Notes under the pieces: model-generated
Seen by the model: only the letters and a program-made list of their open reading frames with translations
The model's database searches: none
What the model was told of the DNA's origin: nothing
Translations under genes and position numbers: made by a program
In this document: positions 10,480 through 18,243 of the stretch, one piece after another
How positions within the stretch are numbered: the first letter of the stretch is position 1
Layout of the letters: each line of letters starts with the position of its first letter
Source: Prodigiosinella confusarubida
GTDB lineage: Bacteria > Pseudomonadota > Gammaproteobacteria > Enterobacterales > Enterobacteriaceae
Reading direction: 5' to 3'
DNA: 64,000 bases
NCBI RefSeq assembly: GCF_002847015.1
Contig: NZ_CP025085.1
Coordinates: forward strand, 2,356,001-2,420,000

Positions 10480-11514
10480 TTAATGGCGTGATTCACGAAT
10501 CAGCAGCCAGATCAGATAAATACCACCGATGCTGACGGTGACGGCCCCAACGGGTAGCTGCATATTGGTAAAAGCATGCTGGGCCACGATATCCGCGCTC
10601 AGCAGCAAAATGGCGCCAATCATCGCCGCCGAGAATAGGGGGATCGAACTGGCGCGGGTCAAGCGGCGTGCAATCTGTGGTGAGGCAAGTGCAATAAACG
10701 AAATGGGCCCGGCGGTGGCGGTCACTACGGCAGTCAGAATAATGCCAGACAACATCAGGCACAGGCGACTGGCTTCGGCATTGACACCCAGCGCACGTGC
10801 GCTGTCATCACCCATTTCCAGTAGTTGAAGGCGTTTTGCCATCAGCAATGCCGCGATGGTTGCCAGCGGTACCAACAGTAGTGCGGGCTGGCTTTTAGTC
10901 CAGGTGATGCCATTCAGTGTCCCGGCGCCCCATAGTGCAGCGGTCATTGCATGTTCCAATGAGCCGGTAATGATCAGCCAGGTGTTGAATGCGGTCAGAA
11001 TGGCACCGATGGCAATGCCGACAATAATGAGTCGAAAACCGACGATGCCATCGCGCCAGGCCAGCAAATAAACCAGTACCGCCGTAATCATGCCGCCCAG
11101 TACCGCGCCGCCAGAGATCTGATAGTAGCTGCCATTGAGCAGGATAATGGTCGTCAGTGCGCCGGTATAGGCACCGGTGCTAAAGCCGACCACGTCAGGA
11201 CTTCCCAGCGGGTTACGAATGATCGACTGAAAAATGCCGCCACTGATGCCCAACCCTGCGCCTAACAGCAGCGCCATCACGGCGCGCGGTGCTCGCCACT
11301 GAGTAATCACGGTGATGATTCCTGGCTCACCCTGACCGGCGAAGGCTCGCCAGACCTGTAGAGGCGACAGTTGCAACGTGCCGTAGCTGATAGCCACTGT
11401 CATCAGCAGCAGGCTTAACAGAATCAGCAGGCTGTTAATTAATAAAACACGTTTGGATAGGCGTCCGCAGATTATGTCCCGGGGCGTGCTAAAATACAGC
11501 GCTTTAGCAATCAT
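10480..11514 (-). CDS. fepG: Ferric-siderophore ABC transporter permease, FepG type
   Basis: Permease of 344 residues in the FecCD/BtuC family, with many hydrophobic segments and the typical R-A-P-R-A-V-M-A-L-L-L-G-A-G-L-G stretch after the first helix, then N-P-L-G-S-P-D-V-V-G-F-S-T-G. It forms the inner-membrane channel with FepD. Start ATG at 11514 is 11 bases after the fepD stop, and fepC follows 6 bases after its stop. The FepG rather than FepD assignment rests on the N-P-L-G-S-P-D-V-V-G-F motif and the middle position in the operon. Confidence 0.92.
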   Translation of the reverse strand: MIAKALYFSTPRDIICGRLSKRVLLINSLLILLSLLLMTVAISYGTLQLSPLQVWRAFAGQGEPGIITVITQWRAPRAVMALLLGAGLGISGGIFQSIIRNPLGSPDVVGFSTGAYTGALTTIILLNGSYYQISGGAVLGGMITAVLVYLLAWRDGIVGFRLIIVGIAIGAILTAFNTWLIITGSLEHAMTAALWGAGTLNGITWTKSQPALLLVPLATIAALLMAKRLQLLEMGDDSARALGVNAEASRLCLMLSGIILTAVVTATAGPISFIALASPQIARRLTRASSIPLFSAAMIGAILLLSADIVAQHAFTNMQLPVGAVTVSIGGIYLIWLLIRESRH

Positions 11515-11525
11515 GTCGTGTCTCC

Positions 11526-12581
11526 TCAGGCTTTACGCCGCCGTACCAGCCAGATCAGCACGGGGGCACCAATAAAGGCAGTAATGATTGAAACCCGCAG
11601 CTCCCCCGGCACCAACAGGCGACCAACAATATCGGCGCTCAGCAGCAGGATAGGGGCGAACAGGAATGAGTAGAGCAGGATCCAGCGCTGATCCGGCCCA
11701 GCCCACCAGCGTGCGATATGGGGAATCATCAGCCCGACAAATCCGATAGGGCCGACCAACGCCGTGGCTGAACCACACAGCAACATGATGGCGATGATGG
11801 AAACCAGCCGCACCAGAATCACTCGGGTGCCTAATGAGGCGGCGAGATCTTCACCCATGCCGAGGGTGTTTAGTGACCGGGCCGCTATCAGTGCCAGTAT
11901 GCTGCCGAGCAAAATGGCGGGAGTGACCAGCGCGATGTTGTGCATGGAGCGGATATCCAGCGTGCCAGCCTCCCATAAGCGGAGTTGATCAAACGCTTCG
12001 GGATTGAGCAGAGAAATAGATGATGTAATGCCCATCAATACGGCACTTAGCGCCACGCCGGCCAGTGTCAAACGTACCGGGTTGACACGACCTCCACTCA
12101 GCGTCCCGATAACCCACACCATCAGACTGGTGACAAACACGCCTGCCCAGGCAAAACCCAGCCATGACCCCATGCTGTTAATGCCAAACACGGTAATACC
12201 GATCACAATGGCAAAACTCGCCCCGGCATTCACACCGAGGATACCGGGATCGGCCAGCGGGTTGCGGGTCAGCGCCTGAATCACGGCGCCAGCGCCGCCC
12301 AGCGCTATCCCGACGATAATACCGGCAAGAGTGCGAGGTAGCCGAGCAGCAAGAATAATCGTGCTGTCTGCGTTGGTTATCTGACCCGTCAGACTTGACC
12401 AGACCACATCCAGTGGAATGGATTTGGCACCCAGTATCAGGCTGGCGGCCACCACAACGACAATAATCAGTAAACACATCCCTACGCCGTATTGGCGTCG
12501 TGTATGAACACGACAATATGAACGGGGGGGCATCGCGACAGCGTCATGATGCGTCTGATGAAGTGGCATTCCCAATGACAT
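11526..12581 (-). CDS. fepD: Ferric-siderophore ABC transporter permease, FepD type
   Basis: Permease of up to 351 residues in the FecCD family; A-R-L-P-R-T-L-A-G and N-P-L-A-D-P-G-I-L-G-V-N-A-G-A-S-F are nearly those of E. coli FepD, as is the C-terminal V-P-G-E-L-R-V-S-I. It pairs with FepG. It is the first gene of the operon and is transcribed away from entS across a 173-base region holding a Fur-like site. The start is uncertain: the first ATG has AGAGG only two bases ahead, and the N-terminus is about 25 residues longer than E. coli FepD, so an internal Met (residue 5 or 17) may be used. Confidence 0.9.
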   Translation of the reverse strand: MSLGMPLHQTHHDAVAMPPRSYCRVHTRRQYGVGMCLLIIVVVVAASLILGAKSIPLDVVWSSLTGQITNADSTIILAARLPRTLAGIIVGIALGGAGAVIQALTRNPLADPGILGVNAGASFAIVIGITVFGINSMGSWLGFAWAGVFVTSLMVWVIGTLSGGRVNPVRLTLAGVALSAVLMGITSSISLLNPEAFDQLRLWEAGTLDIRSMHNIALVTPAILLGSILALIAARSLNTLGMGEDLAASLGTRVILVRLVSIIAIMLLCGSATALVGPIGFVGLMIPHIARWWAGPDQRWILLYSFLFAPILLLSADIVGRLLVPGELRVSIITAFIGAPVLIWLVRRRKA

Positions 12582-12601
12582 TTCCTCTACTAAAGAAATC
12601 T

Positions 12602-12621
12602 ATATGATTATTATTATCATT
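12602..12621. promoter_or_regulatory. Fur-box-like site between fepD and entS
   Basis: On the minus strand the stretch reads ATGATAATAATAATCAT, close to the Fur consensus GATAATGATAATCATTATC built of GATAAT-like hexamers. It lies in the fepD/entS divergent promoter region, about 20-40 bases upstream of fepD, where Fur would repress both directions when iron is sufficient. The match is by eye. Confidence 0.7.
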
Positions 12622-12754
12622 AACGTTATTGAGAAGCTATGGTAGCATGAGTTCTTCATCAAATACATTGACATAAACCTCGTGTTGAGCTGCCTGTCCG
12701 CTTCTGACAGAGGGTATGGTCAATGAATAACCTTCAACTTTCGTTTGGGTAATC

Positions 12755-14032
12755 ATGGCTAAATCGTCCATTCTGCTGGATTTCAGCTTGCTGAAAAACA
12801 ATGCGCCATTTCGCGCGATCTTTGTCGCCCGTATGTTGTCAGTATTTGCGCTGGGTATGCTGGCAGTCGGCGTACCGGTACAAATTCAGGCCATGACCGG
12901 GTCAACGCTCCAGGTTGGTATGGCGGTAGCGCTGGATGGCGTGGGCATGTTTATCGGTCTGATGCTGGGTGGCGTGCTGGCCGATCGCTTTGATCGCCGT
13001 AAGCTGATTCTGTTTGCACGTGGTACTTGTGGGCTGGGGTTTGTGGCTCTGAGCATGAATGCTTTTTCTGATTCACCGTCATTGTTGGCGCTCTATGTGC
13101 TGGCCGCCTGGGATGGTTTCTTTGGTGCGTTGGGTATGACGGCGCTAATGGCGGTTATTCCGCTGCTGGTCGGTCGTGAAAACCTCGCTGCCGCAGGGGC
13201 GCTGAGTATGCTGACGGTGCGTCTTGGCGCTATTCTCTCCCCGGCACTGGGCGGGGTGATTATCGTTGCGGGTGGCGTGGGCTGGAATTTCGCCATTGCC
13301 GCAATAGGAACCTTGGCCACATTGATTCCGTTGGTGCGTTTACCGCCCTTGCAACCGGGAGCACGCGAGCCAGAGCATCCGCTACGGGCTCTGGTCAGTG
13401 GCGTGCAGTTTGTCTGTACTAATAAAGTGGTCGGTTGTGTGGTGTTAATTGGCATGCTGGTGAGCATTGTGGGTGCCATGCGTATCCTTTTCCCGGTACT
13501 GGCCAATGACGTTTACCACGCCGGCCCTTCTGCGGTTGGCCTGATGTATTCCGCTGTCCCGCTGGGGGCGATGCTGGGAGCCTTTACCAGCGGTTGGGTA
13601 TCGCATGTGACACGGCCGGGCTGGATACTACTGGGTAGTGCTACAGGCGCTTTTTTGGCGGTGACGTCGCTGGGGCTGGTTGGGCATATCCTTCCCGCAT
13701 TAATGGCACTGGTCTGCTATGGCTATCTGAATGCCATCGCTTCTCTGCTGCAATTTACGCTGATACAGAGCCATACGCCGGATCACTTGCTGGGGCGGGT
13801 GAACAGTCTGGGTACCGCGCAGGATGTGAGCGGGGATTCTCTGGGAGCATTGGGACTGGGGATGATGGGACGGTTACTCACGCCGACACTGAGTGTTTTA
13901 TCATTTGGCGCCGCTGCCGCTCTGTTAGGGGGATTGCTGGCCATCTGTGTGCGTCCGTTACGTCACTGTACCTTCAGTAATGCACAAGAGAATGAACCAG
14001 AGGAACAAGCCGGTGAGGTACCCGCCCGTTAA
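12755..14032 (+). CDS. entS: Siderophore exporter EntS (MFS)
   Basis: MFS protein of 425 residues with about twelve hydrophobic segments. The N-terminus (S-I-L-L-D-F-S-L-L-K-N-N-A-P-F-R-A-I-F-V-A-R) and the loop G-G-V-L-A-D-R-F-D-R-R-K are typical of E. coli EntS (YbdA), the enterobactin exporter. Here it would export chrysobactin. It is divergent from fepDGC and convergent with fepB, which is exactly the E. coli arrangement. The ribosome site before ATG 12755 is weak (GGGT). The C-terminal tail is acidic and hydrophilic. Confidence 0.92.
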   Translation: MAKSSILLDFSLLKNNAPFRAIFVARMLSVFALGMLAVGVPVQIQAMTGSTLQVGMAVALDGVGMFIGLMLGGVLADRFDRRKLILFARGTCGLGFVALSMNAFSDSPSLLALYVLAAWDGFFGALGMTALMAVIPLLVGRENLAAAGALSMLTVRLGAILSPALGGVIIVAGGVGWNFAIAAIGTLATLIPLVRLPPLQPGAREPEHPLRALVSGVQFVCTNKVVGCVVLIGMLVSIVGAMRILFPVLANDVYHAGPSAVGLMYSAVPLGAMLGAFTSGWVSHVTRPGWILLGSATGAFLAVTSLGLVGHILPALMALVCYGYLNAIASLLQFTLIQSHTPDHLLGRVNSLGTAQDVSGDSLGALGLGMMGRLLTPTLSVLSFGAAAALLGGLLAICVRPLRHCTFSNAQENEPEEQAGEVPAR

Positions 14033-14071
14033 TCCTGGGTGGCAAAAAGAGCAATAAACACCGGTTCTATC

Positions 14072-14100
14072 TGATGCCTGCCGTGAGTCGACCGGCATCA
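14072..14100. terminator. Hairpin between convergent entS and fepB
   Basis: Inverted repeat TGATGCC (14072-14078) / GGCATCA (14094-14100) in the 82-base gap between two convergent genes. It may act as a bidirectional terminator, but no T tract follows. Confidence 0.35.
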
Positions 14101-14114
14101 CTCGCTGCGTGCGG

Positions 14115-15143
14115 TTATGGTTTTTTGAAATGCTGTTCAATGTGATTGAGCATATCGCTGGCACTATAGTAATCCAGGCGGAACGTATCCAGCCCCATTG
14201 CCCATACCCGATGCTGCGCTACTGACTCCAGATGGTTGAGAAATGGGTTGGCATTTAGCTTGCTGACCGTGCTGTCATCGGCGGCAAAAAGCAGCAGACT
14301 TTTGCCGTTCAGACTGTCGGCCGTGTTTTCACCGGATATTTGCACGATATCCTGGCGTTTCCCCTGTTTGGTTTCGGTTTTTATGCCAGCGGGCAGAGTA
14401 CTCAGCGTGAAGCCCAGTTCTGTCAGTAACTGGCCTTGTGCGGAAGCCGCCGTCCAGAGGTTTATACCGCGGCCATCCTCATAATACACCAGTGCGGAAA
14501 CTGGCTGTGGTGGCAGGGTAATCATCCTTTTTACCGTCTGAACCCGTTGTTCAAACCGGGTAATAATACGCAGGGCATCGGCATCATGGCCGGTGGCCTC
14601 ACCCAATTGTTGCGCCAGTTGCTGCCAGCTTTTATTGCCATAATCAATGACTAATGTCGGGGCAATCGCCGACAGTTGTTTATACAGTTTTAACGCGGAA
14701 TCACCGCCGGTGGCAGCAATCACAATCAGATCTGGCGCAGCCGCGGCAATGGCTTCTGCGTTCGGCTCGGTAATGTAAAGCGGTTTCACGCCACGGGCAG
14801 TGGCTTCCTTGCTCCATTGAGTAAAGAATCCCTGGCTGTCGGAAACGGCGGTATTGGGACTGGTTGCGCCGGAAGCGATCAGCGGCGCGTTAATCGCCAG
14901 CAGCGTACCGCTGATCGTCACACTGGTTGATACGATGCGCTGTGGCGGATGCTGTAATGTCAACGGCCCTTTAAGGGTTTCAATAGTCCGGGGCCAACCG
15001 ACCTGATGCATTTGCGCTGTTGCATGAGGTGGAGGAGGGGGCAATGCCTCTTTATCGTCGCAGCCACTCAGCAGGACGTTTGCCAGAATACTGACAATAA
15101 TTGCCTGTATCCAGTGTGTCATCGTCGGTACTTTGTGTTGCAT
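14115..15143 (-). CDS. fepB: Ferric-siderophore binding lipoprotein, FepB type
   Basis: Substrate-binding protein of 342 residues. A hydrophobic N-terminal segment ends in the lipobox L-L-S-G-C, predicting lipidation at Cys28, and a proline-rich linker follows. The fold begins with Q-H-P-P-Q-R-I-V-S-T-S and contains N-A-E-A-I-A-A-A-A-P-D-L-I-V-I, as in FepB-type catecholate binders. It delivers ferric siderophore to FepDG. It starts 30 bases after the amn stop on the same strand, so it may be read from the amn promoter or one inside the end of amn; I see no Fur box in the gap. E. coli FepB is a soluble periplasmic protein, so the lipobox is a difference. Confidence 0.88.
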   Translation of the reverse strand: MQHKVPTMTHWIQAIIVSILANVLLSGCDDKEALPPPPPHATAQMHQVGWPRTIETLKGPLTLQHPPQRIVSTSVTISGTLLAINAPLIASGATSPNTAVSDSQGFFTQWSKEATARGVKPLYITEPNAEAIAAAAPDLIVIAATGGDSALKLYKQLSAIAPTLVIDYGNKSWQQLAQQLGEATGHDADALRIITRFEQRVQTVKRMITLPPQPVSALVYYEDGRGINLWTAASAQGQLLTELGFTLSTLPAGIKTETKQGKRQDIVQISGENTADSLNGKSLLLFAADDSTVSKLNANPFLNHLESVAQHRVWAMGLDTFRLDYYSASDMLNHIEQHFKKP

Positions 15144-15173
15144 GTCGTTTTTATTCCCTTTTAAATCAGTTTG

Positions 15174-16646
15174 TTAACGAAATGGCGGCTCATTAAAGGT
15201 GCGCAGTTTGCGTGAATGCAGGCGATCACCTTCTGCCCGAAGCAGTTCAATGGCGCAGATGCCAATCTGTAGATGTTCTGAAATCGCGCCTTCGTAGAAA
15301 CGGTTGGCTTGGCCAGGCAGTTTGATTTCACCATGCAGTGGTTTGTCGGAAACACACAGTAGTGTGCCATACGGTACTCGGAAACGATAACCTTGGGCGG
15401 CAATTGTGGCACTTTCCATATCGACGGCGACAGCGCGGCTTAGGTTGAAACGCAGGGCAGAGGCTGAATATCGCAGTTCCCAGTTACGATCATCGGTGGT
15501 GACAACCGTACCGGTGCGCAGCCGTTGCTTCACTTCTTCACCGGGCATACCGCTGACGGTTTTGGTGGCGTCATACAGTGCGCGCTGTACTTCGGCGATG
15601 CTCGGAATCGGAATATCCGGCGGCAGTACTGAATCCAGTACATGGTCGTCACGCAGATAAGCGTGAGCCAGAACGTAGTCGCCGATGGTCTGGCTTTCGC
15701 GCAGGCCGCCACAATGGCCGATCATCAGCCAGGCATGTGGACGCAGTACCGCGAGGTGATCGCAGATGGTCTTGGCGTTGGATGGGCCGACGCCAATATT
15801 GATCAGTGTGATTCCCCGGCCACCGGGTGCGATCAGGTGGTAGCCCGGCATTTGATGATTTTTCCAGGTGAGGTCTGAAACGACCTGTTCCGGGTGGGTG
15901 ACGTCAGGGGTGATATATGACCCGCCAGCACAGGAAAGCGCTTCATATGGGCTGTTCGGATCGGCAATTTGCTCACAACTCCAACGAACAAACTCATCGA
16001 CATAGCGGGTGTAATTGGTAAAAAGGACGAAGGGCTGGAAATGTTCCGCCGGGGTTCCGGTGTAATGCCGTAGCCGGGCCAGCGAGAAATCGGCCCGTAG
16101 CGCGTCGAAGTGCGATAGTGGAAAGCGCGTGATGGTCTGCGTGGTGGTTTGAAATATTCCGTCGGCGGTTTCATCGCCGATTTGCGCCAGCTCGGTGGTT
16201 GGAAAATGCTGCGCAATTCCGGCACTCATCGACCGGTTAAGGACCAGATTCGAGCCGTCAATCACATAAGGGAAGGGGATTTCCTGTTGTGACGGACCGA
16301 CATCAATAATGGCCGAATACTCTCCTGCCAGTATGGTGAGCTGGTCTGCCAGATAACGGCGGAACAACGCGGGTCGGGTGATGGTAGTAGTGTAGTGACC
16401 GGGATGAGTAAAACGACCATAGGCCCGGGTTTTGGAGTGGTTGGTGGAAGTGCCGTCCCAACTGATACGTAGCTCGGGATAAACGAATAACCCGTTGGCG
16501 CGCGCCTTCACGTCAGGCAATGTATTATCCTTGATGAAATCGCTGATGGCGTCGCGCAAGGCGCAAACCGCGCTGTTGTACAACGCTTCCAGTTTATCAA
16601 GCGCCTGTTCGACGGTGAGGGTCGTGCCGGATTCGTTGCTATGCAT
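15174..16646 (-). CDS. amn: AMP nucleosidase
   Basis: 490 residues from the ATG at 16646, which has AAAGGA 6-7 bases ahead; an in-frame GTG ten codons upstream lacks this. It is nearly identical in layout to E. coli Amn: T-R-A-Y-G-R-F-T-H-P-G-H-Y-T-T-T, the nucleoside phosphorylase-like core with N-I-G-V-G-P-S-N-A-K and I-G-H-C-G-G-L-R-E-S-Q, V-D-M-E-S-A-T-I-A-A and the C-terminus R-K-L-R-T-F-N-E-P-P-F-R. The enzyme hydrolyses AMP to adenine and ribose 5-phosphate in the cytoplasm. It is a housekeeping gene adjoining the iron block and marks the left edge of the AT-rich segment. Confidence 0.96.
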   Translation of the reverse strand: MHSNESGTTLTVEQALDKLEALYNSAVCALRDAISDFIKDNTLPDVKARANGLFVYPELRISWDGTSTNHSKTRAYGRFTHPGHYTTTITRPALFRRYLADQLTILAGEYSAIIDVGPSQQEIPFPYVIDGSNLVLNRSMSAGIAQHFPTTELAQIGDETADGIFQTTTQTITRFPLSHFDALRADFSLARLRHYTGTPAEHFQPFVLFTNYTRYVDEFVRWSCEQIADPNSPYEALSCAGGSYITPDVTHPEQVVSDLTWKNHQMPGYHLIAPGGRGITLINIGVGPSNAKTICDHLAVLRPHAWLMIGHCGGLRESQTIGDYVLAHAYLRDDHVLDSVLPPDIPIPSIAEVQRALYDATKTVSGMPGEEVKQRLRTGTVVTTDDRNWELRYSASALRFNLSRAVAVDMESATIAAQGYRFRVPYGTLLCVSDKPLHGEIKLPGQANRFYEGAISEHLQIGICAIELLRAEGDRLHSRKLRTFNEPPFR

Positions 16647-16676
16647 GCTTATTCCTTTCTGCTCCCGATTTTTCAC

Positions 16677-17125
16677 CGGATAGTAACACTACTGCGGTTA
16701 ATTTAGCGTTTTGTCAGAGGTGAGATCAATTTATCTTTTTGATTTTATTTGAATAAAATTAACCGATAGGGATAGTATAAGCCAAATAACCGTTCTGGGT
16801 CACAGTCGACGTCATTTGCGTTTTGCTGGTATTTGTGGAAATAGCGCTATATGGATTGATTAAACTGAATATTTGGTTTTGCGTGGCGTATTTTGATTTG
16901 CATGATAGTTCTCTGCCGATTTCCTGTTACTGATCTACTTAAGGCACGATTTATCAATACGAACATCTTGAGTTATTTCATGGTAATTATTGGTATAAAT
17001 CACCAATAAGCATCATCTAAATCCGAGAGCCAACTCGAAAAAATCTTATTATTAAACCAATTTACAAAACCACCGACAGTTTGAGACTCGTATCACAATA
17101 ATAGTGCGAGTATCTATAAATGCGC
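16677..17125. other. AT-rich intergenic stretch upstream of the beta-glucoside operon
   Basis: I see no gene here. The stretch is much richer in A and T than amn. It must hold the amn promoter (left end, reading leftward). It forms the left edge of the AT-rich block; I could not find a direct repeat or tRNA end that would mark an insertion site. Confidence 0.5.
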
Positions 17126-17154
17126 TTGATCATTTCTTAGATTAACTATATAAC
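17126..17154 (+). promoter_or_regulatory. Candidate sigma-70 promoter of the beta-glucoside operon
   Basis: TTGATC at 17126-17131 and TATAAC at 17149-17154 are spaced by 17 bases. A start near 17161 would place the antiterminator RNA site at the very beginning of the transcript, as expected for bgl-type leaders. Confidence 0.5.
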
Positions 17155-17168
17155 TTGCATCAAGAAAT

Positions 17169-17199
17169 GGATTGTTACTGTTACAAAACAGGCAAAACC
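17169..17199 (+). promoter_or_regulatory. Ribonucleic antiterminator (RAT) site for BglG/LicT protein
   Basis: The stretch begins GGATTGTTACTG and ends GGCAAAACC, the two strongly conserved arms of RAT sequences. Its 3' arm overlaps the left arm of the following terminator, so a bound antiterminator dimer would block terminator folding. This predicts induction by a beta-glucoside through PTS-controlled phosphorylation of the regulator. Confidence 0.9.
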
Positions 17200-17238
17200 T
17201 AAAAGAAGACTCTTTCTTTTAAGTTTTGCCTTTTTTTT
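17191..17238 (+). terminator. Leader terminator overlapping the RAT site
   Basis: A 17-bp stem with one mismatch (17191-17207 with 17214-17230) is followed by eight T residues at 17231-17238. It ends transcription before the antiterminator gene unless the RAT hairpin is held by protein. Confidence 0.9.
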
Positions 17239-17248
17239 GGGCCAAATT

Positions 17249-18076
17249 ATGAAAATCAGTAAAGTGCTAAACAACAACGTAGTGATCTCATTTGATGATA
17301 ATGGCAAAGAGTGCATTGTTACTGGGAAAGGCGTTGGTTTTCATAAAAAACCTGAAGATATCATTGATGTTAACTGTATCAAAAAAATATTTCGCCTTGA
17401 TGATGAACAAGATATAACGTTGAACGATGGATACTTTAACAGTGTATCTGATGAATTATTTAATATAGTTATTGATATAGTTAAACAAGCGAATAATCGG
17501 TTAGATAGGAAGCTACATAAAAGTGTTTATGCCGCTTTAATTGACCACCTTAATTTTGCATTAGAAAGAGCCAAACAGGGCGTATTTGTTAAAAGCATGC
17601 TCCTTTGGGATGTCAAACATTTATATAAAGACGAATTCAACATAGGATTGGCAGCAGTTCAAAATATTAAAAACAACATGGGAATTGAGTTACCAGAGGA
17701 CGAAGCTGCATTCATTGCGCTGCATTTATTGGGGGCGCAAAAAAATGGCGAAGTTCCAGATATTAAAAACATAGCAAAAATAATTCAAGATATTTTAAAT
17801 ATTGTTAAATATCATTTTAAAATTGAATATGATGAAGAGTCTATAAATTTTCAAAGATTTGTTACGCATCTGAAGTATTTCGCACATCGATTAATTAATG
17901 GTTCTTATGTTGCCGGTGAGAATGGCTCACTGTACGATGTGGTAATAACAGAATATAGCCTGGCATATGAATGTGCAAAAAAAGTTAATAAATGCATTAC
18001 ATACGAGTATAACCGTTCTTTAACTGATGATGAAATGATGTTTCTTACAATACATATAGAACGAGTGAGAAACTAG
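17249..18076 (+). CDS. BglG/LicT-family transcriptional antiterminator
   Basis: 275 residues from ATG 17249; an upstream in-frame TTG at 17237 lies in the terminator T run and is not credible. An N-terminal RNA-binding domain (K-I-S-K-V-L-N-N-N-V-V, K-G-V-G-F) of about 55 residues is followed by two PTS regulation domains. Histidines at the usual phosphorylation positions are visible: I-D-H-L near residue 99, A-L-H-L-L-G near 162, T-H-L-K and A-H-R near 207-213, and T-I-H-I-E near 271. It binds the RAT in its own leader. The next gene is the matching PTS permease, which phosphorylates and silences it when no sugar is transported (family knowledge). Dickeya has a known arbGFB system of this type; I cannot tell whether this is that operon. 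Confidence 0.92.
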   Translation: MKISKVLNNNVVISFDDNGKECIVTGKGVGFHKKPEDIIDVNCIKKIFRLDDEQDITLNDGYFNSVSDELFNIVIDIVKQANNRLDRKLHKSVYAALIDHLNFALERAKQGVFVKSMLLWDVKHLYKDEFNIGLAAVQNIKNNMGIELPEDEAAFIALHLLGAQKNGEVPDIKNIAKIIQDILNIVKYHFKIEYDEESINFQRFVTHLKYFAHRLINGSYVAGENGSLYDVVITEYSLAYECAKKVNKCITYEYNRSLTDDEMMFLTIHIERVRN

Positions 18077-18243
18077 TTGCATAGGTTTGTGACTGGCTAA
18101 TGATTAATGATTTTTATTGTACCATCGTTTGAAATTTTTAAAATACACAAAAACAAATCATACCCCATAGATGTATGTGTACGTATGTACACGACTATTT
18201 TATGGATATATTAATGTTAGAGCAAAACTAATTAGGCATACCT

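Noticed and set aside
17237-17248. Upstream TTG start for the antiterminator
   Set aside because: It lies in the T run of the leader terminator; the ATG at 17249 begins the conserved RNA-binding domain.
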